From Hoylesella pleuritidis JCM 14110 (lineage in GTDB: Bacteria > Bacteroidota > Bacteroidia > Bacteroidales > Bacteroidaceae), in the NCBI RefSeq assembly GCF_000613725.1, contig NZ_BAJN01000006.1:62001-126000 (forward strand): 64,000 nucleotides of DNA, read 5' to 3'. A model generated the notes under the pieces. That model was not told the origin of the DNA, did not search any database, and saw only the letters and a program-made list of their open reading frames with translations. The first letter of the stretch is position 1. Each line of letters begins with the position of its first letter. Positions 53,523-63,224 of this stretch are shown piece by piece. The translations under genes were made by a program, and so were the position numbers.

Positions 53523-54251
53523 GTGGACAGACATCATCATAAGATATTACTTTTATTGCTGATTGTCAGTATTTTATTAGTCATTGCCCCCCGATCGGTA
53601 TTCGCTGGGGAACTGGACACATTGCAAGTAACGGTCAATCACGATGCAAAAAGCATCGAATCGGAAAGCGAAACACCGTTAGATACACTGCAAAAGACCG
53701 TTCTTCAGAATACGCCTAAAAAGAAACCGGCACGTGATTGGGCCACTTGGCATCCCAATCCCAAGCGAGCATTGTGGCTTGCATTGGTTCTACCTGGTGC
53801 TGGACAAATCTATAATCGTAAGTATTGGAAGTTACCATTAGTATATGGAGGCTTTGTTGGCTGTGTCTATGCAATGCGATGGAACGACCAGATGTACCAC
53901 GATTACTCACAGGCATATTTAGATATATCGGATGATGACCCCAACACGCAGAGCTATAACCAGTTTCTGCATTTAGGAAAAGCCATTACTAAGGAAAATA
54001 TGGCTACCTATCAGAATCTCTTCAAGCAGCGAAAAGATCGCTATCGGAGATGGCGCGATCTCAGCTTCTTTTGTCTTTTGGGCGTCTATGCTTTGTCGGT
54101 CATCGATGCTTATGTAGATGCTTCGCTCTCTGAATTTGACATTTCAAATAATCTCAGTCTACGAGTTGAACCGGCCATCATCAATAATCGTATTTCGCGT
54201 AACCCATTTACGGCTTCTGCTGTGGGACTACAATGCAGCTTGAATTTTTAA
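53523..54251 (+). CDS. DUF5683-type exported membrane protein
   Basis: The 242-residue protein starts at GTG 53523, four bases after parB. It has an N-terminal signal or anchor (about 8-27), a variable linker (about 30-70), then the conserved core WHPNPKRALWLALVLPGAGQIYNRKYWKLPLVYGG, a membrane segment, a polar region and a second membrane segment (LSFFCLLGVYALSVIDAYVDA). This protein is a regular neighbour of parB and mltD in Bacteroidales. Its function is unknown. The linker is encoded by 22-bp phased DNA (53629-53716). Confidence 0.85.
   Translation: MDRHHHKILLLLLIVSILLVIAPRSVFAGELDTLQVTVNHDAKSIESESETPLDTLQKTVLQNTPKKKPARDWATWHPNPKRALWLALVLPGAGQIYNRKYWKLPLVYGGFVGCVYAMRWNDQMYHDYSQAYLDISDDDPNTQSYNQFLHLGKAITKENMATYQNLFKQRKDRYRRWRDLSFFCLLGVYALSVIDAYVDASLSEFDISNNLSLRVEPAIINNRISRNPFTASAVGLQCSLNF
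53629..53716 (+). repeat. 22-bp phased units inside the DUF5683 gene
   Basis: TAACGGTCAATCAC...TGCAAA at 53629, AAGCATCGAA at 53651, ACACCGTTAGATA...TGCAAA at 53673 and AGACCGTTCTTC at 53695 keep a 22-bp phase. The first closely matches the first unit of the intergenic element at 1921 (TAACGGTTAATCAC...TGCAAA|AAGC). Confidence 0.6.
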
Positions 54252-54282
54252 AACGGAAACAGAAAAAACAGCAAACAAAATA

Positions 54283-55629
54283 ATGAAAAGAATTTATTTA
54301 CAGATAGTCACAATGTTTTTCTTTAGCGTTTGCACCATACAAGCGCAGACAGAAGATAAGAAAGCTAACGAGATTACGGTTACTAATGCACAAGGCAAAC
54401 AAGAAGTGATCGATGTGCCCGAGGCTATGAACACAGAAGTTGACAGTCTGCTGAATTTATATTACACGAAAAACTACCTCCATCCGGATACCGGTTGCAA
54501 TCTGCCCAACGTGAATCCGATTTACGATAAAAGTGTTTACATCGATCGTTTGAGGCGAATCCCGTCGGTGATAGAGCTTCCCTACAATGAAGTTGTGCAA
54601 AAGTTCATCGACCGTTATAGCGGGCGTCTGCGCCGTTCGGTAAGTTATATGCTCGGTGCATCTAACTTTTATATTCCGATCTTTGAACAGGCGCTTGAGA
54701 CTTACGGGCTTCCGCTCGAACTAAAATATCTTCCCGTAATCGAGTCTGCGCTCAACCCGAAAGCCGTTTCACGTGTAGGTGCCACGGGGTTGTGGCAGTT
54801 TATGCTTGGAACGGGCAAACGGTACGGCCTTGAAATAAACTCGCTTGTCGATGAAAGACGCGACCCCGTAAAGGCATCTTATGCCGCTGCACATTACCTG
54901 AGCGACTTATACAAGATCTTCGGAGACTGGAATCTCGTCATCGCTGCTTATAATGCGGGCCCCGATAAGATAACAAAAGCCATCCATCGAGCCAAAGGTC
55001 AGACCGATTATTGGCAAATTTACCCTTATCTTCCGCAAGAAACGAGAGGCTATGTACCTGCTTTTATCGCGGCCAACTACATTATGAACTATTACTGTGA
55101 GCACAATATCTGCCCGTTAGTAACAGATCTTCCAGCCAAGACCGATACTGTTTTAGTGAACCGTGATATTCATTTTGACCAGATTGCCCATGTGCTTCAC
55201 ATCGATACCGAGCAATTATTGGAACTTAATCCGCAGTATCGTCGCAATGTAATCAATGGCAGTTCGCAGCCGTCTGCATTGCGTTTGCCTGCTGCTTTAA
55301 TTAATACCTTTATTGATAAAGCCGACTCCATTTATGCGTATAACCCCGACGAGCTGCTCAACAAGCGTACAGAGGTCGTTGTGAATGATGATGTTCCGAT
55401 GTATACGAGTCCTCGGAAGACTTACAGTCGTAAGTCGGGCAGGCACACAAAAGAGACTCGTCGGCACGGGAAAAAGCAGCGTTCGCAGGGCAAGAGTATT
55501 ACAATTAAGGATGGTGATACGCTCTCTGAAATTGCCGCCCGTAATCACACAACAGTCAAGAAACTGCGAAAACTGAACAATATAAGCGGTTCTAATATTC
55601 GCGCCGGCAAGAAAATCAAAGTTAAGTAA
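54283..55629 (+). CDS. MltD-like membrane-bound lytic transglycosylase
   Basis: This enzyme cleaves peptidoglycan glycan strands to 1,6-anhydroMurNAc products. The 448-residue protein has a signal peptide (about 1-21), an SLT domain with catalytic Glu in PVIESALNPKAVSRVGATGL and AAYNAGPDKITKAI, and a C-terminal LysM (SITIKDGDTLSEIAARNHTT). A basic stretch (RKSGRHTKETRRHGKKQ) precedes the LysM. It is the fourth gene of the parA cluster. Confidence 0.93.
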   Translation: MKRIYLQIVTMFFFSVCTIQAQTEDKKANEITVTNAQGKQEVIDVPEAMNTEVDSLLNLYYTKNYLHPDTGCNLPNVNPIYDKSVYIDRLRRIPSVIELPYNEVVQKFIDRYSGRLRRSVSYMLGASNFYIPIFEQALETYGLPLELKYLPVIESALNPKAVSRVGATGLWQFMLGTGKRYGLEINSLVDERRDPVKASYAAAHYLSDLYKIFGDWNLVIAAYNAGPDKITKAIHRAKGQTDYWQIYPYLPQETRGYVPAFIAANYIMNYYCEHNICPLVTDLPAKTDTVLVNRDIHFDQIAHVLHIDTEQLLELNPQYRRNVINGSSQPSALRLPAALINTFIDKADSIYAYNPDELLNKRTEVVVNDDVPMYTSPRKTYSRKSGRHTKETRRHGKKQRSQGKSITIKDGDTLSEIAARNHTTVKKLRKLNNISGSNIRAGKKIKVK

Positions 55630-55655
55630 GGCGTCTTCATACAGCAATCAACAAT

Positions 55656-57938
55656 ATGGAAACAGACAAGATACAGCAAGACGACAAAGAGAAAGAGGCC
55701 ACCGAGAATCGAATGGTTGACCAGGCGTTTCAGCATTTGCTTGAAACATACTTGGCATCACGCCATCGCAAGAAGGTGGATATCATCACTAAGGCTTTCC
55801 ATTTTGCGCGTCAGGCACATAAAGGAGTGCGTAGACTGTCCGGCGAACCATACATAATGCATCCCATTGCGGTTGCTCAGATTGCCTGTGAAGAGATGGG
55901 ACTCGGGTCGACCAGCATCTGTTCGGCCTTGCTCCACGATGTAGTCGAAGACACGGATTATACTGTCGAGGATATTGAAAACATCTTCGGCCCTAAGATT
56001 GCACAAATAGTCGACGGACTGACAAAGATTAGCGGCGGCATATTCGGCGATAAAGCGTCGGCCCAAGCAGAGAATTTCAAGAAGCTTTTGCTCACAATGA
56101 GCGATGATATACGTGTTATTCTCATCAAAATTTGTGACCGGTTGCACAATATGCGCACGTTGGCCAGCCAACCGGCAAACAAGAAATACAAGATCGCTGG
56201 TGAAACTTTGTATATCTATGCACCGTTAGCCAATCGTTTAGGATTGAATAAAATCAAGACCGAACTTGAAGATTTGAGTTTCCGCTACGAGCATCCCGAA
56301 GAATATGAAAATATCAAGCGCAAACTCTCTCTGACCAAAGAGCAACGCGACCTACTGTTTGAACAGTTCACGGGTCCTATCAAATCGGCTCTCGATAAGA
56401 TGGGAATCGGTTACCAAATCAAGGCTCGTGTAAAAAGTCCTTACTCTATTTGGAGTAAGATGCAGAATAAACACGTTACCTTTGACGAGATTTATGACAT
56501 CCTCGCTGTGCGTATTATCTTCACGCCTAAACAGCAAGAAGACGAAATAAACGAATGCTTTAATATCTACGTTGCCATCAGTAAAATCTACAAATCACAC
56601 CCTGACCGACTGCGCGATTGGCTCAATCATCCCAAGGCCAACGGTTATCAGGCTCTCCACGTGACGCTGATGAGCAAGCAAGGACGATGGATCGAGGTGC
56701 AGATTCGCAGTGAACGGATGAACGAAATTGCCGAACAGGGGTTCGCAGCACACTGGAAATACAAGGCTGGTAATGAAATAGCCGAAGACGAGGGCGAACT
56801 GAACGACTGGTTGGGAACCATCAAAGAGATTCTCGATGACCCGCAACCGGATGCAATGGACTTTCTCGATGCCATCAAACTCAATCTTTTTGCGTCCGAG
56901 ATATTTGTTTTCACGCCCAAAGGAGAAATTAAAACACTGCCCGCCGGATGCACGGCGCTCGACTTTGCATTTCAAATTCACACGTTCTTAGGTAGTCATT
57001 GCATTGGTGCCAAGGTCAATCACAAACTTGTTCCGTTAAGTCATCGTCTGCAAAGCGGCGATCAAGTGGAGATACTTACATCCAAATCACAGCACGTTCA
57101 GCCTTCGTGGATCAACTTCGTATCTACTGCCAAGGCCAAGGCTAAGATTCAAGCGATTCTCAGAAGAAACAATCGCGAGGTGCAAAAGCACGGTGAAACG
57201 CTACTGAACAACTGGTTGAAAAAGAACAATTTAGAGTTGACGACCTCGGTGTTAGACCAACTTTGTAGGTTTCATGAAGTGCAAAAGTACGATAATCTTT
57301 TCTTAGCTTTAGGCGAAAAAACCATTATTCTTGGTGACAAAGATCTCGATGAGCTGCACGGAAGGAATCGGGATAGGGAATCGGGAACATCGGGTTGGCG
57401 CAGATATGTACCTTTCTTGGGCCACGATAAAAAGAAAAAAGCAGTGGCGGAAACCACCGATCCACTTATCGTCGATAAAGATTTCAACAAGAAAAAGCCC
57501 TGTATCATCACCGAAAATTCCATTGGTCGCTATATCTTTCCTACCTGTTGCCATCCTATTCCGGGCGATGATATCCTTGGATATATCGATAATAAGAATC
57601 AGATTGAGATTCACAAGCGTACCTGTTCGGTAGCAAGCAAACTCAAATCCAGCTTCGGTAATCGCATTCTTGATGCTCAATGGGATATGCACCGTAAGTT
57701 ACTCTTCGATGCAACGATTGCTATTCACGGTATCGATCGTACCGGAATGTTGCACGATGTGGCTGATGTCATCTCCGGCGAACTTAATGTAAACATCCAT
57801 AAAATCACCATTTCCAGCGATGAAGGTATCTTCAACGGAGTCATTGAACTGCGCGTTCACGACCGCGAAGATGTAAAAACCGTTATGGATCAGCTCCGAA
57901 AAATTCCCGATATGCAAGAACTCCAAGAGCTACTTTGA
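55656..57938 (+). CDS. RelA/SpoT-family (p)ppGpp synthetase/hydrolase
   Basis: It makes and probably breaks the stringent-response alarmone. The 760-residue protein has an HD hydrolase domain (HPIAVAQIACEEMG, ALLHDVVEDTDYT, ICDRLHNMRTL), a synthetase domain (RVKSPYSIWSKM, YDILAVRIIF, YQALHVTLMS), a TGS domain (VFTPKGEIKTLPAGCTALDFAF) and a C-terminal ACT domain (IAIHGIDRTGMLHDVAD). The HD residues are intact, so both activities are expected. It is the last gene of the parA cluster. Confidence 0.95.
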   Translation: METDKIQQDDKEKEATENRMVDQAFQHLLETYLASRHRKKVDIITKAFHFARQAHKGVRRLSGEPYIMHPIAVAQIACEEMGLGSTSICSALLHDVVEDTDYTVEDIENIFGPKIAQIVDGLTKISGGIFGDKASAQAENFKKLLLTMSDDIRVILIKICDRLHNMRTLASQPANKKYKIAGETLYIYAPLANRLGLNKIKTELEDLSFRYEHPEEYENIKRKLSLTKEQRDLLFEQFTGPIKSALDKMGIGYQIKARVKSPYSIWSKMQNKHVTFDEIYDILAVRIIFTPKQQEDEINECFNIYVAISKIYKSHPDRLRDWLNHPKANGYQALHVTLMSKQGRWIEVQIRSERMNEIAEQGFAAHWKYKAGNEIAEDEGELNDWLGTIKEILDDPQPDAMDFLDAIKLNLFASEIFVFTPKGEIKTLPAGCTALDFAFQIHTFLGSHCIGAKVNHKLVPLSHRLQSGDQVEILTSKSQHVQPSWINFVSTAKAKAKIQAILRRNNREVQKHGETLLNNWLKKNNLELTTSVLDQLCRFHEVQKYDNLFLALGEKTIILGDKDLDELHGRNRDRESGTSGWRRYVPFLGHDKKKKAVAETTDPLIVDKDFNKKKPCIITENSIGRYIFPTCCHPIPGDDILGYIDNKNQIEIHKRTCSVASKLKSSFGNRILDAQWDMHRKLLFDATIAIHGIDRTGMLHDVADVISGELNVNIHKITISSDEGIFNGVIELRVHDREDVKTVMDQLRKIPDMQELQELL

Positions 57939-57956
57939 GCTTTTGCTAAGACGAAA

Positions 57957-57993
57957 AGGGGATGCCATCTTGCAAAATGACATCCCTCTTTAT
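57957..57993 (+). terminator. Terminator after the (p)ppGpp synthetase gene
   Basis: GGGATGCCAT pairs with ATGACATCCC, with a CTCTTTATT tail. It may also end the opposing MerR transcript. Confidence 0.8.
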
Positions 57994-58000
57994 TATAAAT

Positions 58001-58351
58001 TCACACCAAACCGTCAAGCTGAAGCTTGAGTTCTTTCAGTTGATCACGTACGGAGATGAGGGTAGTAAGTACTTCCGCACTTTTGTCAACCCCCTTTCGA
58101 TTCTCGTTGATCATCTTTCTCGCAGCTGCTAATTTGAATCCCCGCACTTTCACCAGCGTGTAGATACTGCGCAAGAGTTCAATATCCTTCTCGGTATATT
58201 GTCTGACTTTCGTAATTGATTGCGTCTTAGGCTTGAGCTGCGGGAGCTCCGTCTCCCAATATCTCAGGGTACTTTCGTTCACGCCTATCATCGCTGCAAC
58301 TTCCTTAATGGAGTAATACAACTTCAAATTTTTATCCGGATTCAGTGGCAT
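58001..58351 (-). CDS. MerR-family transcription regulator
   Basis: The 116-residue protein has a winged helix near the N-terminus (LYYSIKEVAAMIGVNESTLRYWE, then IRxYTxxDI-like VRQYTEKDIELLRSI) and a short C-terminal helix with no Cys or His sensor site. It resembles the short MerR-like proteins that are conserved single genes in Bacteroidales. The target is unknown. Confidence 0.9.
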   Translation of the reverse strand: MPLNPDKNLKLYYSIKEVAAMIGVNESTLRYWETELPQLKPKTQSITKVRQYTEKDIELLRSIYTLVKVRGFKLAAARKMINENRKGVDKSAEVLTTLISVRDQLKELKLQLDGLV

Positions 58352-58436
58352 AACAATCTACTTTGTCTGCAAAAATACTGAAAATATTCAAGAAAACTAT
58401 TCCCTTTTCTCCTTATTTTATATATCTTAGAGAACG

Positions 58437-58470
58437 GCCTCACCCTCTATCTCTCTCCCTTGGGAGAGAA
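58437..58470. repeat. CCTCACCC/CTCTCCC hairpin
   Basis: GGCCTCACCC followed by a CTCTCCCTTGGGAGAG stem. It is related to the inverted repeat at 37079 and the hairpin at 62940. The gap 58352-58923 otherwise holds the 187-bp element and the alaS promoter. Confidence 0.6.
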
Positions 58471-58612
58471 AATATATCCATTAGTCGGTAAACGCACAGC
58501 TTATAATAATCTGTATTAGAGAGGAAAACGTCTTGTTTATCTGTATTGGAGGACGATTGGTGCATCATCCTCCAATCAAACATAAATCCAAAAGAATAAA
58601 AACGGAACAGAA

Positions 58613-58799
58613 TTTGTATGTGATTGATTTTCTGCAACATACAGATCTCTTTTCAATTAATGGTTACTTGCACGGCAATTAACGGTTGAACGCACAATGA
58701 AAAACGGTTAAACGACAAGTGTTTAACCGTTAATTACAGGACGATTGACAGTTCATCAGGAAGCAATTTGTATATCATTGATTTTCAGTAACATATAAT
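58613..58799. repeat. 187-bp composite palindrome/22-bp repeat element
   Basis: Left palindrome 58613-58645 (centre ATTGATTTTCTG), 12-base spacer, units at 58658, 58680, 58702, 58724 and 58746 (the last 21 bp), right palindrome 58767-58799 (centre ATTGATTTTCAG). Cores read TAATGGTTA, TAACGGTTG, AAACGGTTA, TAACCGTTA and TGACAGTTC. Spacing is identical to the other 187-bp copies. Confidence 0.9.
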
Positions 58800-58875
58800 A
58801 AGCCGCAACGTTTTTCCCTTGGGGGCTTCTTTCTAAAAATAATTCACCCAACCATAAGGTTTGAAAAAAATTGCG

Positions 58876-58883
58876 TACTTTTG
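58876..58883 (+). promoter_or_regulatory. Candidate -7 box for alaS
   Basis: TACTTTTG, 40 bases before the ATG. No clear -33 box at the right distance. Confidence 0.5.
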
Positions 58884-58923
58884 CATTCAATTATTCAAGA
58901 ATATATCAATTCTGGCGAAATAA

Positions 58924-61548
58924 ATGATGATGACAGCGAATGAAATACGCGACTCATACAAGAAATTCTTTGAGTCGAAGGGACATACCATCGTGCCTTC
59001 TGCGCCGATGGTCATCAAAGACGATCCCACACTGATGTTTACCAATGCGGGAATGAATCAGTGGAAGGACATCATTTTGGGCAACAAACAGCCCGAACCG
59101 CGCCGCCGCACCGACTCACAGAAGTGTCTGCGCGTGAGCGGTAAGCACAATGACCTCGAAGAAGTGGGGCACGACACTTACCATCATACGATGTTTGAGA
59201 TGCTTGGAAACTGGAGTTTCGGCGACTATTTCAAAGAAGGCGCCATCGATTATGCGTGGGAATATCTGGTAGATGTGCTGCATCTCAATCCCGACGACTT
59301 GTATGTAACGGTGTTTGAAGGCGCTCCCGAGGAGGGACTTTGTCGTGATTCGGAGGCGGCTTCCTATTGGGCGAAGCACGTTCCGACCAGTCATATCATC
59401 GACGGTAACAAGCACGACAACTTCTGGGAGATGGGAGATACAGGGCCGTGTGGCCCTTGTTCGGAGATACATCTTGATTCGCGCACACCCGAAGAGAAAG
59501 CAAAGACACCGGGACGAACGCTTGTCAACAAGGACGATCCGCAGGTAATCGAGATCTGGAACATTGTTTTTATGCAGTATAACCGCAAAGCCGACGGGTC
59601 GTTGGAGCCGCTTCCAATGCACGTTATTGATACGGGTATGGGCTTCGAACGCCTTGTTCGTGCCCTGCAAGGTAAGCACTCTAACTACGATACGGATATA
59701 TTCCAACCCATTATCAAAGAGATTTGTCGGCTCACTGGCCACGAATACGGCAAAGACGAAGCTACGGACGTGGCGATGCGTGTGGTTGCCGACCATCTCA
59801 GAGCAGTGGCTTTCTCCATCGCCGACGGGCAATTGCCGGGCAATGCAAAGGCCGGTTACGTCATCCGTCGCATTCTTCGGCGTGCCGTTCGCTATGCTTA
59901 CACGTTCTTAGGACAGAAAGAAGCCTTTATGTATAAGCTCCTCCCGGTGCTCATTCACGAGATGGGCGAGGCTTATCCCGAGTTATCCGCGCAGCGAGAA
60001 CTCATCGGACGGGTGATGAAAGAGGAGGAAGACTCGTTCCTCCGCACGTTAGAGAAAGGTATCTCGCTGCTTTCCAATGCGATCGATGAACTCAAAGCGG
60101 CCGGCAAAACACAGCTCGACGGGATACAAGCATTCCGACTTTTTGACACGTATGGATTCCCCTTAGATCTCACCCAACTGATTTGCCGCGAACATGGAAT
60201 AACTGTCGATGAGGCGCAATTTGATGAGGAGATGCAGAAACAGAAATCTCGCGCACGCAATGCAGCGCAGGTTGAGAACAGTGATTGGGTAGAAGTGCAC
60301 AGCGGTGAACAGCAGTTCGTAGGCTACGATTACACCGAATACGAGTGCAGAATACTGCGTTACCGCAAGGTTACACAAAAAAAGAACTCGTTTTTCGAGC
60401 TCGTTCTCGACTTCACTCCATTCTATGGAGAGATGGGCGGACAAGTAGGTGACCAGGGAGTGCTGGTCAATGAGAACGAGACTGTCAACGTCCTCGACAC
60501 TAAACGAGAGAATAACCAAAGCATACACATCGTTAAAGAACTGCCCAAAGACCCCGAAGCGCCGTTTATGGCGTGTGTAGACACTGAGAAACGAGAGGCC
60601 AGTGCGGCTAATCATACAGCCACTCACCTGCTTGATTACGCTCTGAAACAAGTCTTGGGAGACCACGTTGAGCAGAAGGGTTCGTATGTTTCGTCCGATA
60701 CATTGCGGTTTGACTTCTCGCATTTTCAAAAGGTCAGTGATGCAGAAATCCGTCAAGTGGAACGTTTGGTCAATGAAATGATTCGCCAAGACTTCCCTCT
60801 CGACGAGCACAGAGACACGCCGATGGAGGAAGCTAAACAAATGGGCGCTGTGGCATTATTCGGTGAAAAGTACGGCGATAAGGTGCGCGTGGTACGCTTC
60901 GGACCGTCTTGCGAGTTTTGCGGAGGCATCCACGCCAAGAGCACCGGTCGTATCGGGCTGTTCAAAATCATCAGTGAGAGCTCCGTGGCAGCAGGTATTC
61001 GCCGCTTCGAAGCTATCACCGGAAAGGCTTGCGAAGAGTCAGTCTATGTCTTGGAAGATACGATCAAGGATCTCAAAGCCCTCTTCAACAATGCCAAAGA
61101 TTTGAAAACCGTCATCACAAAGTATATCGACGAGCACGAAGCTATGCGTAAAGAGATTGATAAGTTTCAAGCACAAGCTGTGGAACGGACCAAGAATCTG
61201 CTCATCGAGCGTGCCGAAACAATCAACGGAACAACTGTGATCAAAGCCGTGTTGCCTATCGATCCCAACGTGGCTAAGGACCTCGTGTTCAAGATTCGGG
61301 AATCGATTCCAACGCATTTGCTGTGTGTTATCGGTTCAACCGCTAACGAAAAACCCCTGCTGAGCGTGATGTTGAGCAACGATTTGGTGAAGGATCACGA
61401 CCTGAATGCAGGTCAGATGGTGCGCGAAGCAGCCCGACTCATCCAAGGAGGAGGCGGTGGTCAGCCGCATTATGCATCTGCCGGCGGCAAGCATCTCGAT
61501 GGTTTGACGGCCGCAGTGGATCGAGTTGTCGAATTGGCGAAGCTTTGA
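58924..61548 (+). CDS. alaS: Alanyl-tRNA synthetase
   Basis: AlaS charges tRNA-Ala and edits Ser and Gly. The 874-residue protein has the class II core ([38 protein letters not shown]), the editing domain with zinc residues [11 protein letters not shown] and [13 protein letters not shown], and the C-terminal C-Ala domain ending [15 protein letters not shown]. Three ATG codons in a row (58924, 58927, 58930 counting the Met-Met-Met-Thr run) could start it; [14 protein letters not shown] is the family start. Confidence 0.96.
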   Translation: MMMTANEIRDSYKKFFESKGHTIVPSAPMVIKDDPTLMFTNAGMNQWKDIILGNKQPEPRRRTDSQKCLRVSGKHNDLEEVGHDTYHHTMFEMLGNWSFGDYFKEGAIDYAWEYLVDVLHLNPDDLYVTVFEGAPEEGLCRDSEAASYWAKHVPTSHIIDGNKHDNFWEMGDTGPCGPCSEIHLDSRTPEEKAKTPGRTLVNKDDPQVIEIWNIVFMQYNRKADGSLEPLPMHVIDTGMGFERLVRALQGKHSNYDTDIFQPIIKEICRLTGHEYGKDEATDVAMRVVADHLRAVAFSIADGQLPGNAKAGYVIRRILRRAVRYAYTFLGQKEAFMYKLLPVLIHEMGEAYPELSAQRELIGRVMKEEEDSFLRTLEKGISLLSNAIDELKAAGKTQLDGIQAFRLFDTYGFPLDLTQLICREHGITVDEAQFDEEMQKQKSRARNAAQVENSDWVEVHSGEQQFVGYDYTEYECRILRYRKVTQKKNSFFELVLDFTPFYGEMGGQVGDQGVLVNENETVNVLDTKRENNQSIHIVKELPKDPEAPFMACVDTEKREASAANHTATHLLDYALKQVLGDHVEQKGSYVSSDTLRFDFSHFQKVSDAEIRQVERLVNEMIRQDFPLDEHRDTPMEEAKQMGAVALFGEKYGDKVRVVRFGPSCEFCGGIHAKSTGRIGLFKIISESSVAAGIRRFEAITGKACEESVYVLEDTIKDLKALFNNAKDLKTVITKYIDEHEAMRKEIDKFQAQAVERTKNLLIERAETINGTTVIKAVLPIDPNVAKDLVFKIRESIPTHLLCVIGSTANEKPLLSVMLSNDLVKDHDLNAGQMVREAARLIQGGGGGQPHYASAGGKHLDGLTAAVDRVVELAKL

Positions 61549-61579
61549 TACGAGCCTGGAATTAAGAATTTGAAGAATA

Positions 61580-61628
61580 AAGGAGTTAAGCCGAATGTAA
61601 AACGAATGGCTTAACTCCTTTTCTTTTT
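61580..61628 (+). terminator. Terminator after alaS
   Basis: AAGGAGTTAAGCC (61580-61592) pairs with GGCTTAACTCCTT (61608-61620), followed by TTCTTTTTC. Confidence 0.9.
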
Positions 61629-61642
61629 CAGCGTTTGAATAC

Positions 61643-62293
61643 TCAATCAACTACTATCTGTCGCATCGAGGGCAGCATCTCGTCGAACAAGTTACGACTG
61701 ACGCGCCGTCCGCGAAGGCTTCGGACAACCGGATAAGTAGCAAAACGAGTATCCGAAGAGATGTACCACGCGAAATGATTTACTGTAAATAATTGCTTCA
61801 ATTGTGCGTTGATACGAGTAGCATAACCACGATTTACCACCGAGAAATAGCACTCACCGCTTCGCATTTCCAATGCCAATACTAAATAATCAGTTGTTTT
61901 TTGAGATACGACAGCACATCCAACCTTATTCATTCGGACACTAATTGAGATTTCCCAACCGTACTTTCGATTGAGTGCATCCATCATTTCGCGAAACACG
62001 ATGCCGTGAGGCGAAGTATCTTTCACGCCCGTATAAGCAATAGAATAATGTATCATTTCGTGTAAAAGCGTGTTTTGGAATTGCCGTTCGGTCTGTTCAT
62101 AATAAATGCTCAGGCGTATCGCGTAGTCAGAAAAAGTTGTTTTCCCACAGCGAATACGTCTCTTACAGGCCATCGTTCCCAATTGGGTACGCGACCGGGA
62201 GAGTGCTAACTTCGGACGAGGAAGCCCTCCGCCGAAGTAGTCTCGATTGAATCGGTCGAACCAAAAGGTAAGCCACGCGAGATCAATCGTCAT
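61643..62293 (-). CDS. SprT-like zinc metalloprotease-fold protein
   Basis: The 216-residue protein has the SprT motif LLHEMIHYSIAY (HExxH) after WFDRFNRDYFGGGLPRPKL, and a SPHGIVFREMMDALNRKYGW helix with a further His. SprT-like proteins resemble SPRTN, which cuts DNA-protein crosslinks, but bacterial members are poorly known. The C-terminal half (about 130-216) carries no zinc-ribbon cysteines. Confidence 0.87.
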   Translation of the reverse strand: MTIDLAWLTFWFDRFNRDYFGGGLPRPKLALSRSRTQLGTMACKRRIRCGKTTFSDYAIRLSIYYEQTERQFQNTLLHEMIHYSIAYTGVKDTSPHGIVFREMMDALNRKYGWEISISVRMNKVGCAVVSQKTTDYLVLALEMRSGECYFSVVNRGYATRINAQLKQLFTVNHFAWYISSDTRFATYPVVRSLRGRRVSRNLFDEMLPSMRQIVVD

Positions 62294-62369
62294 AAAGGAT
62301 GACCTCCCTCAGTCCCTCTGAAAGAAGGGAGAATGATTGAATAGTAAATGGAAAATATTGATAAACTAA

Positions 62370-62888
62370 TCATTTGTTATGTAATTCGGCTACAAGATAT
62401 TCTGAATAAGTGCCTATCTGGTGTAAATCGCTCATCATCACGATTTTGAGTGGTTGCTTCAACGACCTGGCTGTGATCAGTTCAATCGGCCGACGCACCT
62501 TGTTCCGATAATGAACGTTACCGTAAACAAAGATTCCCACAATGAGAAACAGCATTGCCAAGCTCCCCTTCGCACTGTTGATGAGCAGCGATGAAGGCAC
62601 GATGTGTACGAGTCTGCCAAGATCTAAAAGCCCGAACAGCATCACTACATAAAGCAAAATAAAGATAGATGATGTGCCGATCTCATACATCGGTACGGCT
62701 ATCGATATTGGCACGCGATTCAATCCGAGACCGAAGTCTACGAAAAGCAGCACGATCGACAGAGCCAACAGTACCACAATGCCGGCTTTAAAACCTGTAT
62801 TCAATGGCAGAATCTGCCAAATACGCCAAAGAGAATAGGCTGTTCCGAGAATCGGGAGCAGCAAAAAGAACATTATCCCTAATTTCAT
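62370..62888 (-). pseudogene. Metallophosphoesterase with catalytic domain deleted
   Basis: The first 150 residues are the normal N-terminus of a Bacteroidales membrane metallophosphoesterase: four membrane segments, then RPIELITARSLKQPLKIVMMSDLH, where the metal-binding Asp-x-His begins. After SDLH the protein goes straight to QIGTYSEYLVAELHNK and stops. That ending looks like the normal C-terminus of the same family (a RIGTxSEYVV-type strand). So about 190 residues, nearly all of the catalytic domain, are missing in frame. The remaining 172-residue membrane stub cannot be an active phosphoesterase. Confidence 0.75.
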
Positions 62889-62939
62889 CGCTGCACAGGT
62901 AATGCAAAAAATCCGAACGGAAAATGCATAATTGATGAA

Positions 62940-62982
62940 AGCCTCATCCCCGTCTCCTCTCCAAAAGGAGAGGGGAGAGGCT
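62940..62982. repeat. GCCTCATCCC/CTCTCC hairpin
   Basis: GCCTC (62941) pairs with GAGGC (to 62981), enclosing a CCTCTCC-AAAA-GGAGAGG stem. It belongs with the hairpins at 37079 and 58437. It directly abuts the 187-bp element. Confidence 0.7.
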
Positions 62983-62986
62983 GTTC

Positions 62987-63173
62987 TTTATATTTTATTG
63001 ATAATCAGATAGATACAAAATACTCTGTAATTAACGGTTTCCCGCATTGCAAGTCGCGGTTAAATGCACTGCAATCAACCGTTAATTATACGCCGTTTAA
63101 CCGTTAAATGCAAGGTGTTTAACGGTTAATTGGAATGCACTTTATATTCTGTTGATTCCCAACAATATACGAG
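62987..63173. repeat. 187-bp composite palindrome/22-bp repeat element
   Basis: Left palindrome 62987-63019 (centre ATTGATAATCAG), 12-base spacer, units at 63032, 63054, 63076, 63098 and 63120 (the last 21 bp), right palindrome 63141-63173 (centre GTTGATTCCCAA). Cores read TAACGGTTT, TCGCGGTTA, CAACCGTTA, TAACCGTTA and TAACGGTTA. It fills most of the 62889-63224 gap. Confidence 0.9.
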
Positions 63174-63224
63174 CTATGATTCGCCTTACCTACCATTCAT
63201 TCAGATGCAGAGGCAAGACAGTGC

